Under the pieces are notes generated by a model. The model made no database searches. It saw only the letters and a list, made by a program, of their open reading frames with translations, and was not told the DNA's origin. From Burkholderia ubonensis (GTDB lineage: Bacteria > Pseudomonadota > Gammaproteobacteria > Burkholderiales > Burkholderiaceae): a DNA stretch of 64,000 nucleotides. The position numbers and the translations under genes were made by a program. This document shows, one piece after another, positions 1-8,894 of this stretch. The stretch's first letter is position 1. Each line of letters starts with the position of its first letter. Location of the stretch: positions 2,122,652 through 2,186,651 of the forward strand of contig NZ_CP013422.1 of the NCBI RefSeq assembly GCF_001718695.1. The letters are read 5' to 3'.

Positions 1-2033
1 GGCGTCTCGCGCACGGTCGGCTTCGCTTCGCTGCGCGCGCGCCGGATCGCGAGCACGCCGTACACCGCGATGCTCACCACGACGAGAATGAACAGCCCCG
101 CGAGCGCGGCGTCGATGTAGTCGTTGACGATGATCCGCTTCATCTGCGCGATCGACTTCGCCGGCGCCAGCACCTTGCCTTCGTCCACGGCCGCCTGCAG
201 CTTCGCGGCATGCGCGAGGAAGCTCACCTTCGGGTTCGCATCGAACACCTTCTGCCAGCCGGCCGTCAGCGTGCAGATCAGCAGCCATACGGTCGGCACG
301 AGCGTGACCCACGCGAAGCGCTCGCGCTTCATCTTGAACAGCACGACGGTGCCGAGCACCAGCGCGATCGCCGCGAGCATCTGGTTCGAGATGCCGAACA
401 GCGGCCACAGCGTGTTGATGCCGCCGAGCGGATCGACCACGCCCTGATACAGGAAGTAGCCCCATGCGGCGACACACAGCGCGGTCGCGATCAGGTTCGC
501 CGGCAGCGATTCGGTGCGCTTGAGCGCCGGGTGGAACGTGCCGAGCAGGTCCTGCAGCATGAAGCGGCCCGCGCGCGTGCCCGCGTCGACGGCCGTCAGG
601 ATGAACAGCGCTTCGAACAGGATCGCGAAGTGATACCAGAACGCCATCATCGCCTCGCCGCCGATCACCTGGTGCAGGATGTGCGCCATGCCGACCGCCA
701 GCGTCGGCGCGCCGCCCGCGCGCGCGATGATCGTCGTCTCGCCGACGGCCTTCGCGGTTTGCGTGAGCATGTCCGGCGTCAGCATGAAGCCCCATTGCGT
801 GACGGTGTTCGCGACCGCTTCCGGCGTCGTGCCGAGCACGGCGGCCGGCGCGTTCATCGCGAAGTAGATGCCCGGCTCGATCACGCACGCGGCGACGAGC
901 GCCATGATCGCGACGAACGATTCCATCAGCATCGCGCCGTAGCCGATGAAGCGCGCGTTGGTTTCGTTGTCGAGCAGCTTCGGCGTCGTGCCCGACGAGA
1001 TCAGCGCGTGGAAGCCCGACACCGCGCCGCACGCGATCGTGATGAACAGGAACGGGAACAGGTTGCCCGACCACACCGGGCCGGTGCCGTCGACGAACTT
1101 CGTCAGCGCGGGCATCTTCAGTTCCGGTGCGACGATCAGGATGCCGATTGCGAGACCGACGATCGTGCCGATCTTCAGGAACGTCGACAGGTAGTCGCGC
1201 GGGGCAAGCAGCAGCCACACCGGCAGCACCGACGCGACGAAGCCGTAGCCGATCAGGATCCACGTGAGCTGCGTGCCGCTGAACGTGAACCATGCGGCGA
1301 GCGTCGGCGAAGCGCTCACGTTCTGGCCGAACGAAATCGCCGCCATCAGCCCGACGAAGCCGATGATCGACACTTCGCCGATGCGGCCCGGACGGATGTA
1401 GCGCGTGTAGACGCCCATGAACAGCGCGATCGGAATCGTCGCGGCGACGGTGAACGTGCCCCACGGCGAGTTGGTCAGCGCCTTCACGACGATCAGCGCG
1501 AGCACCGCGAGGATGATCACCATGATCAGGAACGCGCCGAACAGCGCGATCACGCCCGGCACGGTGCCGAGCTCCATCTTGACGAGATCGCCGAGCGAGC
1601 GGCCGTCGCGGCGCGTCGAGATGAACAGCACGATGAAGTCCTGCACCGCGCCCGCGAACACGACGCCCGCCAGAATCCACAGCATGCCGGGCGTGTAGCC
1701 CATCTGCGCGGCGAGCACCGGCCCGACGAGCGGCCCGGCGCCGGCGATCGCGGCGAAGTGATGGCCGAACAGCACGTACTTGTTGGTCGGCACGTAGTCG
1801 AGGCCGTCGTTGTGCCGGACGGCCGGCGTCATCCGCAGCCCGTCGAGCTGCATGACCTTGCTGGCGATGAAGCGGCTGTAGAAGCGATACGCGATCAGAT
1901 ACACGCAGACTGCGGCGATCACGATCCAGAGGGCGCTGACCCGCTCGCCGTGCGCGAGCGCGATGGTGCCGAACGCGAACGCGCCCAATAGCGCGACCGC
2001 AATCCAGATCAGGGTGCTGGAAGCCCGATTCAT
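1..2033 (-). CDS. cstA: Carbon starvation protein CstA family transporter (C-terminal end cut by window edge)
   Basis: Reverse-strand reading frame opening with ATG at 2033 (MNRASSTLIW) and running open to the window edge, 677 codons visible. It is a polytopic inner-membrane protein with CstA-family signatures: GHHFAAIAGAGPLVGPVLAAQ near residue 90, repeated Gly/Ala-rich membrane segments and the stretch GFHALISSGTTPK. CstA/BtsT proteins are pyruvate or peptide transporters induced on carbon limitation. Family length is about 690-700 residues, so only some ten to twenty residues should be missing. The final visible segment is a transmembrane helix followed by a basic tail, as expected for the C-terminus. 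The large forward-strand reading frame over the same DNA is a GC-rich shadow. Confidence 0.93.
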   Translation of the reverse strand, partial: MNRASSTLIWIAVALLGAFAFGTIALAHGERVSALWIVIAAVCVYLIAYRFYSRFIASKVMQLDGLRMTPAVRHNDGLDYVPTNKYVLFGHHFAAIAGAGPLVGPVLAAQMGYTPGMLWILAGVVFAGAVQDFIVLFISTRRDGRSLGDLVKMELGTVPGVIALFGAFLIMVIILAVLALIVVKALTNSPWGTFTVAATIPIALFMGVYTRYIRPGRIGEVSIIGFVGLMAAISFGQNVSASPTLAAWFTFSGTQLTWILIGYGFVASVLPVWLLLAPRDYLSTFLKIGTIVGLAIGILIVAPELKMPALTKFVDGTGPVWSGNLFPFLFITIACGAVSGFHALISSGTTPKLLDNETNARFIGYGAMLMESFVAIMALVAACVIEPGIYFAMNAPAAVLGTTPEAVANTVTQWGFMLTPDMLTQTAKAVGETTIIARAGGAPTLAVGMAHILHQVIGGEAMMAFWYHFAILFEALFILTAVDAGTRAGRFMLQDLLGTFHPALKRTESLPANLIATALCVAAWGYFLYQGVVDPLGGINTLWPLFGISNQMLAAIALVLGTVVLFKMKRERFAWVTLVPTVWLLICTLTAGWQKVFDANPKVSFLAHAAKLQAAVDEGKVLAPAKSIAQMKRIIVNDYIDAALAGLFILVVVSIAVYGVLAIRRARSEAKPTVRET

Positions 2034-2299
2034 GGCGGTTCCTCGTCTCCTATGTGGTTTTAAGTGGATTCGGCGAGAGGTGTGACCGAACCCGCGTGAC
2101 GTCGATGCGTCGCCGCGCACTGTTGTGCGGCGGTGGTCGGTAGTATTCCGTGCAAGGGGAAGGCGTACAAGCGCACAACTACGTATGCATGGCTACGTAG
2201 AATTACGTAGACGCCAGCGGATGCGCGCTGGGCCGACGCGCGCGGCGACATCGCGCGCGCTCGGCCCGGCCCGGCACGTTGCGTACCGGGCGCGGAGGG

Positions 2300-2728
2300 T
2301 TAGTGCTTCTCGTCGACCTTGCGCGGCTTCGGCGGCGACGGCACCTTCGTGTACTGGAATGCCGGCGTGGCCTTCAGCGCGGCCTTCGTCGCGCCCGGCA
2401 GATAGATGTTGCCGTTGCGCACGTCGAGCGATGCGATCGGCACCGCGACGTCATGCGCGGCAACGCCGAGGAAGCCGCCGGCCGACACGATTGCCGCCGA
2501 CACCGAGCCGTCCGGTGCGACGATCAGGTCGCGCACCGTGCCGACCTTCTGGTTCGCGTCGTTGTACACGGTCTTGCCGAGCACGCTTTTCTTCACGCTC
2601 CAGCCTTCGAGCAGCGCCTGCGATTGCTCGACGGTGACGCTGAGCGGCTGCGAGCCGGCGATCTGCGCGTGGGCGCTGACGCTGGACGCGAGGACGGTTG
2701 CTGCGATGAGGATTTTATAGAACTTCAT
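2300..2728 (-). CDS. Periplasmic PRC-barrel domain protein
   Basis: 142 residues from ATG 2728 (MKFYKILIAATVLASSVSAHA), an obvious Sec signal peptide with a likely cut after AHA. I chose this start rather than the upstream in-frame ATG because the upstream 48 codons encode Arg-rich sequence with no family character. The mature part holds a PRC-barrel-like segment (LGKTVYNDANQKVGTVRDLI, then APDGSVSAAIVSAGGFLG) and a short basic Pro-rich tail. PRC barrels bind small ligands or partner proteins; the exact role is unknown. Monocistronic, facing the same way as cstA. Confidence 0.8.
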   Translation of the reverse strand: MKFYKILIAATVLASSVSAHAQIAGSQPLSVTVEQSQALLEGWSVKKSVLGKTVYNDANQKVGTVRDLIVAPDGSVSAAIVSAGGFLGVAAHDVAVPIASLDVRNGNIYLPGATKAALKATPAFQYTKVPSPPKPRKVDEKH

Positions 2729-3172
2729 GCGTATTGCACTCCGGTTCGGTTGTTGTTGATTCCGGGAGCAAAGCGACGCGGGATAACGGCCGATCGGTGA
2801 GTACCGCGCGCTTCGTCGGACGCGTGACGGCCACACTCGCCGCCGCCGCGGGTGTGCATGACGAGCCGGCATGACCGGCCCGCAGCGTGCAACACGCGTT
2901 CATGGTAGCGGCATTCGCCCGATCGTGCGTTGAGCGTGCGACGCCGATGCGCATCGCGCTCGATGAAGATCAAAAGATCGTGCGCGGCGGCGTGGCGGAA
3001 TCGCTGCTGCAGCGTCGAATTTGCGCGACGCTGCCTTCGTCGATGCGCTTTCCGCGGCACGAACGGCTCGGCGTCGCTGCGGACGCCGGGCTTGCGAAAC
3101 GCCGATTCCTCGTGCGCGCTGGACGTCCTCGGGCTGCGGCAGAACTTCGCCGCGAGGTCCGATACGGACAGG
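2729..3172. other. Intergenic stretch, no gene recognised
   Basis: 444 bases between the PRC-barrel gene and DAHP synthase. Several overlapping GC-rich frames are open on both strands, but none shows a start with a ribosome site, a family motif or a plausible amino-acid composition. The right part is downstream of the aroG stop and the left part should hold the promoter of the PRC-barrel gene. Confidence 0.6.
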
Positions 3173-4303
3173 TCACGCGTTGCGCGACGCGCCGCGGCGC
3201 TGCCGCACGGCTTGCGCGAGCACGTCGAGCACCGGCTCCGTCTGCGTCCAGCTCAGGCACGCATCGGTGATCGACACGCCGTACTTCAGCGGCACGCCCG
3301 GCTTCAGGTCCTGCCGCCCCGCCTCGAGATGGCTCTCGACCATCACGCCGACGATCCGGTGCTCGCCCTGCGCCAGCTGCCGTGCGAGATCCTGCGCGAC
3401 GTCAATCTGCCGCTCGTGCGACTTGTTCGAATTCGCATGCGAACAATCGACCATCACCTGCTCGCGCAACCCCGCCGCGCGCAGCACCGCGCAGCTCGCT
3501 TCGACATGCGCGGCGTCGTAATTCGGGCCGTTCTTGCCGCCGCGCAGGATCACGTGCGCGTCGTCGTTGCCGCGCGTCTCGAAGATCGCGGCCATGCCCA
3601 TTTTCGTCATCCCCATGAACGCATGGCTCGCGCGCGCGGCGACGATCGCGTCCGACGCAACCTGCACGCCGCCGTCGGTGCCGTTCTTGAACCCGATCGG
3701 GCAGCTCAGGCCCGACGCGAGCTGCCGGTGGCTCTGGCTCTCGGTCGTGCGCGCGCCGATCGCGCCCCACGCGATCAGGTCGGCGATGTACTGCGGGCTC
3801 AGCAGGTCGAGGAATTCGGTCGCGGCCGGCAGGCCAAGCGCGTTCACGTCGAGCAGCAGCTGCCGCGCGGCGCGCAGCCCTTCGTTGATGCGGAAGCTGC
3901 CGTCGAGCCGCGGATCGTTGATGTAGCCCTTCCAGCCGACCGTCGTGCGCGGCTTCTCGAAATAGACGCGCAACGTGATCAGCAGGTCGTCCTTCAGCGC
4001 GTCGGCGGCGATCTTCAGGCGGCGCGCGTAGTCGAGCGCCTGGTCGTGGTCGTGGATCGAGCACGGGCCGACGACGAGCAGCAGCCGGTCGTCGCGGCCG
4101 TGCAGGATATCGCCGATCGCCTTGCGGGTGTCCTCGACGAGCGTCTGCGTGGCGGGCGGCACTGGCAGCTCGTCCTGCAGCAGCGCCGGGGAGATCAGCG
4201 GACGGACGGCGCCGATGCGGACGTCGTCGATGCGCGTGGTGTCCTGCGTCGCGTCGGCGGTGCCTACCTCGCGATCGTGTGAAGGATTGTCGAGGTTTTT
4301 CAT
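3173..4303 (-). CDS. aroG: 3-deoxy-7-phosphoheptulonate synthase, class I (DAHP synthase)
   Basis: 376 residues. Condenses phosphoenolpyruvate and erythrose 4-phosphate to DAHP, the entry step of the shikimate pathway, in the cytosol. Class I (AroFGH) signatures are present: GPCSIHDHDQALDYA near residue 78, the PEP-binding KPRTTVGWKGYINDP near 116, PIGFKNGTDGG near 200, and the metal-binding Cys in VGPCS. Length compares with about 350 for E. coli paralogues, with a longer polar N-terminus (residues 1-40) that may be linked to feedback control. Which aromatic amino acid inhibits it cannot be read from the sequence. Stands alone, with no other shikimate gene nearby. Confidence 0.93.
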   Translation of the reverse strand: MKNLDNPSHDREVGTADATQDTTRIDDVRIGAVRPLISPALLQDELPVPPATQTLVEDTRKAIGDILHGRDDRLLLVVGPCSIHDHDQALDYARRLKIAADALKDDLLITLRVYFEKPRTTVGWKGYINDPRLDGSFRINEGLRAARQLLLDVNALGLPAATEFLDLLSPQYIADLIAWGAIGARTTESQSHRQLASGLSCPIGFKNGTDGGVQVASDAIVAARASHAFMGMTKMGMAAIFETRGNDDAHVILRGGKNGPNYDAAHVEASCAVLRAAGLREQVMVDCSHANSNKSHERQIDVAQDLARQLAQGEHRIVGVMVESHLEAGRQDLKPGVPLKYGVSITDACLSWTQTEPVLDVLAQAVRQRRGASRNA

Positions 4304-4423
4304 GGTGATCTCCGGGGGACTTCGGGTAGAAATGGCAGGCTCGATTATCTCACCCGGCTGTCGCGGCAGCGGCCGGCGCCGGGTCGCACGCCGGCCCGAT
4401 CCGGCGCGTGCCGTCCGCTTCGC

Positions 4424-5131
4424 TCAGGACGCGTCGGCCGCCCGATCGACTTCGATCCCCAGTTCGGCGGCCATCCGCTCGACGAGCGCCTGCAGCCGTG
4501 CCACCTCATCCGCGAGACGCTTCTGCTCGGCCTTCAGCGCCTCGAACTCGGACGGCGGAACGGAATCGGCCCCGCCTGCATCCTGCGCCGCGAAGTCGCT
4601 CACGCTCACCTCGCCGCACATCAGGTGCATCCAGCGGTTCTCCCGCGCGCCGGCCGCGCGCGGCAGCTTCACGACGAGCGGCGGCTCGCGCGTCGCCAGC
4701 TCTTCCAGGAACGCCTCGACCGACGAGATGTCCGCGAAGCCGTGCAGGCGCGCGGTGTTCAGGCGCAGCTCCGCGGCGGTCTGCGGGCCGCGCAGCAGCA
4801 GGATCGTCAGCAGCGCGATCGCCTGGCTCGGGACGCCGAGCACGCGGTTCATGTTGTGCTCGAAACGCGGCACGCGGCTGCTGCTGCCCTCCATCACGAT
4901 GCTCAGGTGCTTCAGCCCGTCGATCGCGGTCGTCACCTCGGCCTCGGTGACGTTCATCACCGGCGAGCGCGCGGTCTTCTGGTTGCAGCCCGCCGTCAGC
5001 GCATTGAGCGACAGCGGGTACGTATCCGGCACCGTGTGCTGTTTCTCGACCAGCACGCCAAGAATGCGCGCTTCGAGCTGCGTCAGTTCGCGCAGGGCGC
5101 GGGGCGTGGGCAGGTCCGGCGTGGTGTTCAT
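4424..5131 (-). CDS. yceH: YceH-family (DUF480) winged-helix protein
   Basis: 235 residues from ATG 5131 (MNTTPDLPTPRALRELTQLE). DUF480 proteins consist of two winged-helix domains; the first (about residues 10-90) carries LTQLEARILGVLVEKQHTVPDTYPLSLNAL, the second (about 95-175) PSQAIALLTILLLRGPQTAAELR. A C-terminal helical tail (EFEALKAEQKRLADEVARLQALVERMAAELG) looks like a coiled coil. Function in the cell is not settled; the fold suggests DNA or partner binding. The frame stays open further upstream through the tandem repeats, but that extension is only repeated RAQGHKGT-like peptide, so the downstream ATG is preferred. Confidence 0.88.
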   Translation of the reverse strand: MNTTPDLPTPRALRELTQLEARILGVLVEKQHTVPDTYPLSLNALTAGCNQKTARSPVMNVTEAEVTTAIDGLKHLSIVMEGSSSRVPRFEHNMNRVLGVPSQAIALLTILLLRGPQTAAELRLNTARLHGFADISSVEAFLEELATREPPLVVKLPRAAGARENRWMHLMCGEVSVSDFAAQDAGGADSVPPSEFEALKAEQKRLADEVARLQALVERMAAELGIEVDRAADAS

Positions 5132-5344
5132 GATGGCGTCGCAACGTGCAGCGGGTGAAGGGAATCGGTGGCTCGCCGGTCCGGCGGCGCGGACGGGCGA
5201 GCCATATGATAGCTCGCGCGGTGACGCGCGGCGCGCGTGCGGGGCACGGCGCGCCGACTTGCCGCAGCGGGGGCGTGCGGGCGGTATGGCGGGTGGGGGA
5301 TGGTGGGATGTTCGTTGCTGTGGATTCTGGCTGCGGGCGGCGCC

Positions 5345-5680
5345 GTGCCCTTGTGCCCTTGTGCCCTTGTGCCCTTGTGCCCTGGCGTCGCTGCGTCTCT
5401 GCACTCCGGCGTATTCGCCCTTGCGCCCTTGCGCCCTTGCGCCCTTGCGCCCTTGCGCCCTTGCGCCCTTGCGCCCTTGCGCCCTTGCGCCTTTGCGCCT
5501 TTGCGCCTTGCGCCTTGCGCCTTGCGCCTTGCGCCTTTGCGCGTTGGCGTTGGCGTTGGCGTTGGCGTTGGCGTCGGCGTCGGCGTCGGCGTTGGCGTTG
5601 GCGTTGGCGCATTGGCGCGTTCGTGCGTTCGTGCGTCGGTGCGTTTGCCCGTTTGCCCGTTTGCCCGTTTGCCCGTTTGC
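5345..5680. repeat. Cluster of four short tandem-repeat blocks with periods 8, 8/7, 6 and 8
   Basis: Block 1 at 5345-5383 is 4.9 copies of GTGCCCTT. Block 2 at 5416-5539 is nine copies of CGCCCTTG drifting into CGCCTTTG and four 7-bp CGCCTTG units. Block 3 at 5543-5608 is eleven 6-bp GTTGGC/GTCGGC units. Block 4 at 5643-5680 is 4.75 copies of GTTTGCCC. All lie in the gap between yceH and the SDR gene, upstream of both. The blocks share pyrimidine-rich GCCCTT-like cores, as if produced by slippage from related seeds. All frames on both strands stay open through them, which creates long artificial reading frames. Confidence 0.95.
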
Positions 5681-5847
5681 GCGACGCGGACGCCGGCGCT
5701 ACGATACGCGTCACGCGTCGCGACGCTGCGCGATCCGCTCGCGCATTCGCGCCGGCGCATCGGCGCATCGCCTGCCGTGCCGCCGCGCCTCCGCTCCGCA
5801 CGTTCGCGCCCCTGTTCGCTCCCTCATCCGCACACTCGCTCACCCCC

Positions 5848-6615
5848 ATGAATGCAACCGCTTGCGCACCCAGCGTGCGCGCCATCGTCACCGGCCACAC
5901 GCGCGGCCTCGGCGCCGCGCTCGCCGCGCAACTGCTGGCGCGCGGCATCGCCGTGCTCGGCCTGTCGCGCAGCCGCCATCCGTCGCTCGCCGCAACAGCC
6001 AGCGATCGCCTTGTCGAGACCGAGCTCGACCTGTCCGACGCCGCGGCCGTGGCGGCCTGGCTCACCGGCGGCGCGCTGCGCAGCTTCGTCGACGGCGCAT
6101 CCACCGTGCTGCTGTTCAACAACGCCGGCACCGTCGAGCCGATCGGCCCGCTCGACGCGCAGGACCCGGCGGCCATCGCGCGCGCGGTCAGCCTGAACGT
6201 CGCGACGCCGCTGATGCTGTCGGCCGCGCTCGTGCAAGCCGCAGCGGCGCCGACCGAATGCCGCGTGCTGCACGTGTCGAGCGGCGCGGCGCGCAACGCG
6301 TACGCGGGCTGGAGCATCTACTGCGCGACCAAGGCCGCGCTCGACCATCACGCGCGCGCGGTCGCGCTGGATGCGACGCGCGGGCTGCGCATCTGCAGCG
6401 TCGCGCCGGGCGTCGTCGATACCGGCATGCAGGCGACGATCCGCGCGACCAGCGAAGCCGATCGCTTCCCGCAGCGCGAGAAGTTCGACCAGTTGAAAGC
6501 GAGCGGCGCGCTCGCGACGCCGGACGCGGCCGCGCGGCAACTGATCGACTACGCGCTCAGCGATGCGTTCGGCGCCGAGCCGACGGCCGACGTCCGCAAC
6601 CTGCCTGCCGGCTGA
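5848..6615 (+). CDS. Short-chain dehydrogenase/reductase (SDR)
   Basis: 255 residues from ATG 5848 (MNATACAPSVRAIVTGHTRG). Classical SDR: nucleotide-binding TGHTRGLGAAL at about residues 15-25, NNAG at about 91-94, catalytic Ser in HVSSGAAR and YCATK (Tyr-x3-Lys) near residue 154, then the SVAPGVVDTGMQ segment that follows the active site. The arrangement resembles YueD/sepiapterin-reductase-like SDRs, but the substrate cannot be called. Longer upstream starts are repeat-encoded and rejected. The small cupin gene follows after 35 bases on the same strand. Confidence 0.85.
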   Translation: MNATACAPSVRAIVTGHTRGLGAALAAQLLARGIAVLGLSRSRHPSLAATASDRLVETELDLSDAAAVAAWLTGGALRSFVDGASTVLLFNNAGTVEPIGPLDAQDPAAIARAVSLNVATPLMLSAALVQAAAAPTECRVLHVSSGAARNAYAGWSIYCATKAALDHHARAVALDATRGLRICSVAPGVVDTGMQATIRATSEADRFPQREKFDQLKASGALATPDAAARQLIDYALSDAFGAEPTADVRNLPAG

Positions 6616-6650
6616 GCCGATCACCGTCACGCGCCGGTGAGCGCACGGCA

Positions 6651-6956
6651 ATGGGAGCGGCCGCCGGCCACGACGCGCATCGCCCCAAAAGCATCGCGGC
6701 CGGCGTCGCGCCGAAGAAGATGCTGCCGTTCATCGTCCGTCCGCCGCACGATTTCGCCGCGTCGACGTTCCGCGAGCATGACGGCGAGGAATTCCTGTTC
6801 GTGCACAAGGGGCGCATCGAGATCGAGTTCCCGAACGAGACGGTGCAGCTCAAGGCGGGCGACTCGGTCTACTTCAACGCGCTGATTCCGCACCGCACGC
6901 GAAGCCTCGGCACGACGCAGGCGGAGATTCTGGTCATCGTGAGTCACGAAGACTAG
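6651..6956 (+). CDS. Small cupin-domain protein
   Basis: 101 residues from ATG 6651. Nearly all of it is a single cupin barrel: EHDGEEFLFVHKGRIEIEF (cupin motif 1 with a Glu and one His) and LKAGDSVYFNALIPHRTRS (motif 2, with the His). The sequence closely resembles the C-terminal cupin half of XRE-cupin regulators, but no helix-turn-helix part is present upstream, so it is either a free-standing cupin or the surviving half of such a regulator. The first fifteen residues are unlike the rest, and the true start could be a few codons later. Confidence 0.7.
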   Translation: MGAAAGHDAHRPKSIAAGVAPKKMLPFIVRPPHDFAASTFREHDGEEFLFVHKGRIEIEFPNETVQLKAGDSVYFNALIPHRTRSLGTTQAEILVIVSHED

Positions 6957-6988
6957 AATCGTCGCTTCTCCACGCCCAAGGATTCCCG

Positions 6989-7726
6989 ATGGTCAAGAAG
7001 GCCGCCGCGCCGTTCCAGCAGATCAAGACGCTCGTGCGCCGGAACATCGAATCCGGCGACTGGCGTCCCGGGGATCGCATCCCGTCCGAGCTCGATCTCG
7101 CCGCGCAATTCGGCGTCGCGCGCATGACGGTGAACCGCGCGCTGCGCGAGCTGACCGACGAAGGCGCGCTGAAGCGCGTGGCGGGCGTCGGCACCTTCGT
7201 CGCCGAGAACAAGCCGCAATCGAACCTGCTGATGATCGCGCACATCCGCGACGAGATCCGCGCGCGCGGCCACGCATACCGCTGCCGCGTGCTCAGCCGC
7301 GCAAGCGAGCCGGCATCGTTCGACGTCGCGGCCGCGTTCGGCCTGCCGGTGAACACGCCGGTGTTTCACGTCGTCTGCGTGCACGAGGAGAACGGCCGGC
7401 CGATCCAGCTCGAGGATCGCTACGTGAATCCCGCCGCCGCGCCGGGCTTCATCGACCAGGATTTCCAGAGCGAGCCGCCGTCCGAATATCTGTACAACAA
7501 CGTATCGCATCACGAACTGGAGATCGAGCACGTCGTCGATGCATCGCTGCCGACGCACGAGCAGGCGCAGCTGCTCGACATGCGCACCGGCGAGCCGTGC
7601 CTGACGCTCACGCGCCGCACGTGGACCAACGGCCTGCCCGTCACGTTCGTGCACTTCCTGCATCCGGGCAATCGCTACCGGCTCGGCTCGCGCTTCAAGC
7701 CGGGCGCCGGCCGACACCAGACCTGA
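6989..7726 (+). CDS. GntR-family regulator, HutC/UTRA subfamily
   Basis: 245 residues. N-terminal winged helix-turn-helix of GntR type (FQQIKTLVRRNIESGDWRPG, then SELDLAAQFGVARMTVNRAL and GVGTFV, residues about 9-75), followed by a UTRA ligand-binding domain (about 95-235; LEDRYVNPAAAPGFIDQDF, TLTRRTWTNGLPVTF). It is closest in pattern to HutC, the urocanate-responsive histidine-utilisation repressor, but no hut genes are in the window, so its ligand and target are uncertain. It starts 32 bases after the cupin gene, on the same strand. Confidence 0.88.
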   Translation: MVKKAAAPFQQIKTLVRRNIESGDWRPGDRIPSELDLAAQFGVARMTVNRALRELTDEGALKRVAGVGTFVAENKPQSNLLMIAHIRDEIRARGHAYRCRVLSRASEPASFDVAAAFGLPVNTPVFHVVCVHEENGRPIQLEDRYVNPAAAPGFIDQDFQSEPPSEYLYNNVSHHELEIEHVVDASLPTHEQAQLLDMRTGEPCLTLTRRTWTNGLPVTFVHFLHPGNRYRLGSRFKPGAGRHQT

Positions 7727-8009
7727 AGCGGTCACCGCGCCGAGCAACTTATGCCTGGCCGCTAACGCGCGGTTTCCGGGGCGTTCAGTGTCGACCGATC
7801 CGTCGTATCCCGCTACATCGACGCACCGCGCGCTTCCGCCAGAGGCGGCCGCCGAGCGCGCCCATCCAGCGCACGCGCCAGCGCTGCGTTGAACTGCGTA
7901 ATGGCGTGCAGCCTCCACATCAATCGCGGTTGCCGACACGCACCGGCCATGTTAAAAATCGCCCACCGATAGTTGAAAATGAAATGCGGCGATCCAAACA
8001 AGTGCAGAA

Positions 8010-8873
8010 ATGAATAGACCGCTGTTCGACCTGGACCTGCTGCGCGCGCTCGTGATGGTCGCCGATTGCGGCAGCTTCACGACCGCGTCCGCGCGGCTGC
8101 ATTCGACCCAGTCGACCGTCAGCCAGAAAGTGCGGCGCCTGGAGGACATCGCCGGGCACCGGCTGCTCGATCGCGGCGCGCGCGACGTGCGCCCGACCGA
8201 CGCGGGCGTGACCGTGCTCAGCTATGCGCGCCGGATGCTCGCGCTCAACGACGAGATGCTCGAAGCGCTGTCGGGCGCGACCGTCGCGGTGACGATCCGG
8301 CTCGGCGTGCCCGACGATTTCGCGGCGGGCAGCACGACGCACGCGCTCGCGGCATTCAAGCGCCGGCATCCGCAGGTCAAGCTCGAAGTCACCTGCGGGC
8401 TGAGCCGCGACGTCAGCGCCGCATACGACCGCGGCGACCTCGATCTCGTGCTGATCAAGCAGCGGCGCGACAGCCGCGAAGCGGTCGTGCGCTGGCCGGA
8501 GAAGCTGAAGTGGATCGACAGCGCGAAGCATCCGTCGATCGATCTCGACCCGGTGCCGATCGTCGCGTTTCCGCCGCGGGGGCTGTACCGGGACGACATG
8601 ATCAAGGCGATCGAGGAGCGCGGCCGCCGCTGGCGGATCAGCTTCACGACGTCGAGCCTGAGCGGCATCCAGGCCGCCGTCGCCGACGGGCTCGGCATCA
8701 GCGTGCTGCCCGCGCGCGCGGTCACGGCGGAGCACGTCGCGCTGAGCGCGAAGCAGGGCTTCGCGCCGATCGAGAACATGGACATCGCGATCCTGCACCG
8801 CCCCACCGCCGATCCGATGGTCAGGGAACTGACGAAAGCGCTGGCGACGATGCTCGAGCACGAGCAGCACTAA
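8010..8873 (+). CDS. LysR-type transcriptional regulator
   Basis: 287 residues. HTH at about 5-65 (LDLLRALVMVADCGSFTTAS, STVSQKVRRLEDIAG) followed by a periplasmic-binding-like effector domain. The target cannot be named: the downstream gene is a decayed deaminase on the other strand. The upstream gap 7727-8009 (283 bases) holds no recognisable gene and should contain its promoter. Confidence 0.88.
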   Translation: MNRPLFDLDLLRALVMVADCGSFTTASARLHSTQSTVSQKVRRLEDIAGHRLLDRGARDVRPTDAGVTVLSYARRMLALNDEMLEALSGATVAVTIRLGVPDDFAAGSTTHALAAFKRRHPQVKLEVTCGLSRDVSAAYDRGDLDLVLIKQRRDSREAVVRWPEKLKWIDSAKHPSIDLDPVPIVAFPPRGLYRDDMIKAIEERGRRWRISFTTSSLSGIQAAVADGLGISVLPARAVTAEHVALSAKQGFAPIENMDIAILHRPTADPMVRELTKALATMLEHEQH

Positions 8874-8894
8874 GCGCGTGCGGCGGCATTGCGC

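Noticed and set aside
210..1991. 593-codon forward frame over cstA
   Set aside because: Arg/Asp/His-rich composition with no fold; exact antisense of CstA. GC-rich third positions keep such frames open.
2125..2637. Forward frames over and upstream of the PRC-barrel gene
   Set aside because: Antisense to a gene with a clear signal peptide; low-complexity Arg-rich translation.
4122..6956. 944-codon forward frame over aroG end, yceH, the repeats, the SDR and the cupin
   Set aside because: Only its last 101 codons are a gene (the cupin). The rest is shadow or repeat-encoded Cys/Pro/Leu peptide.
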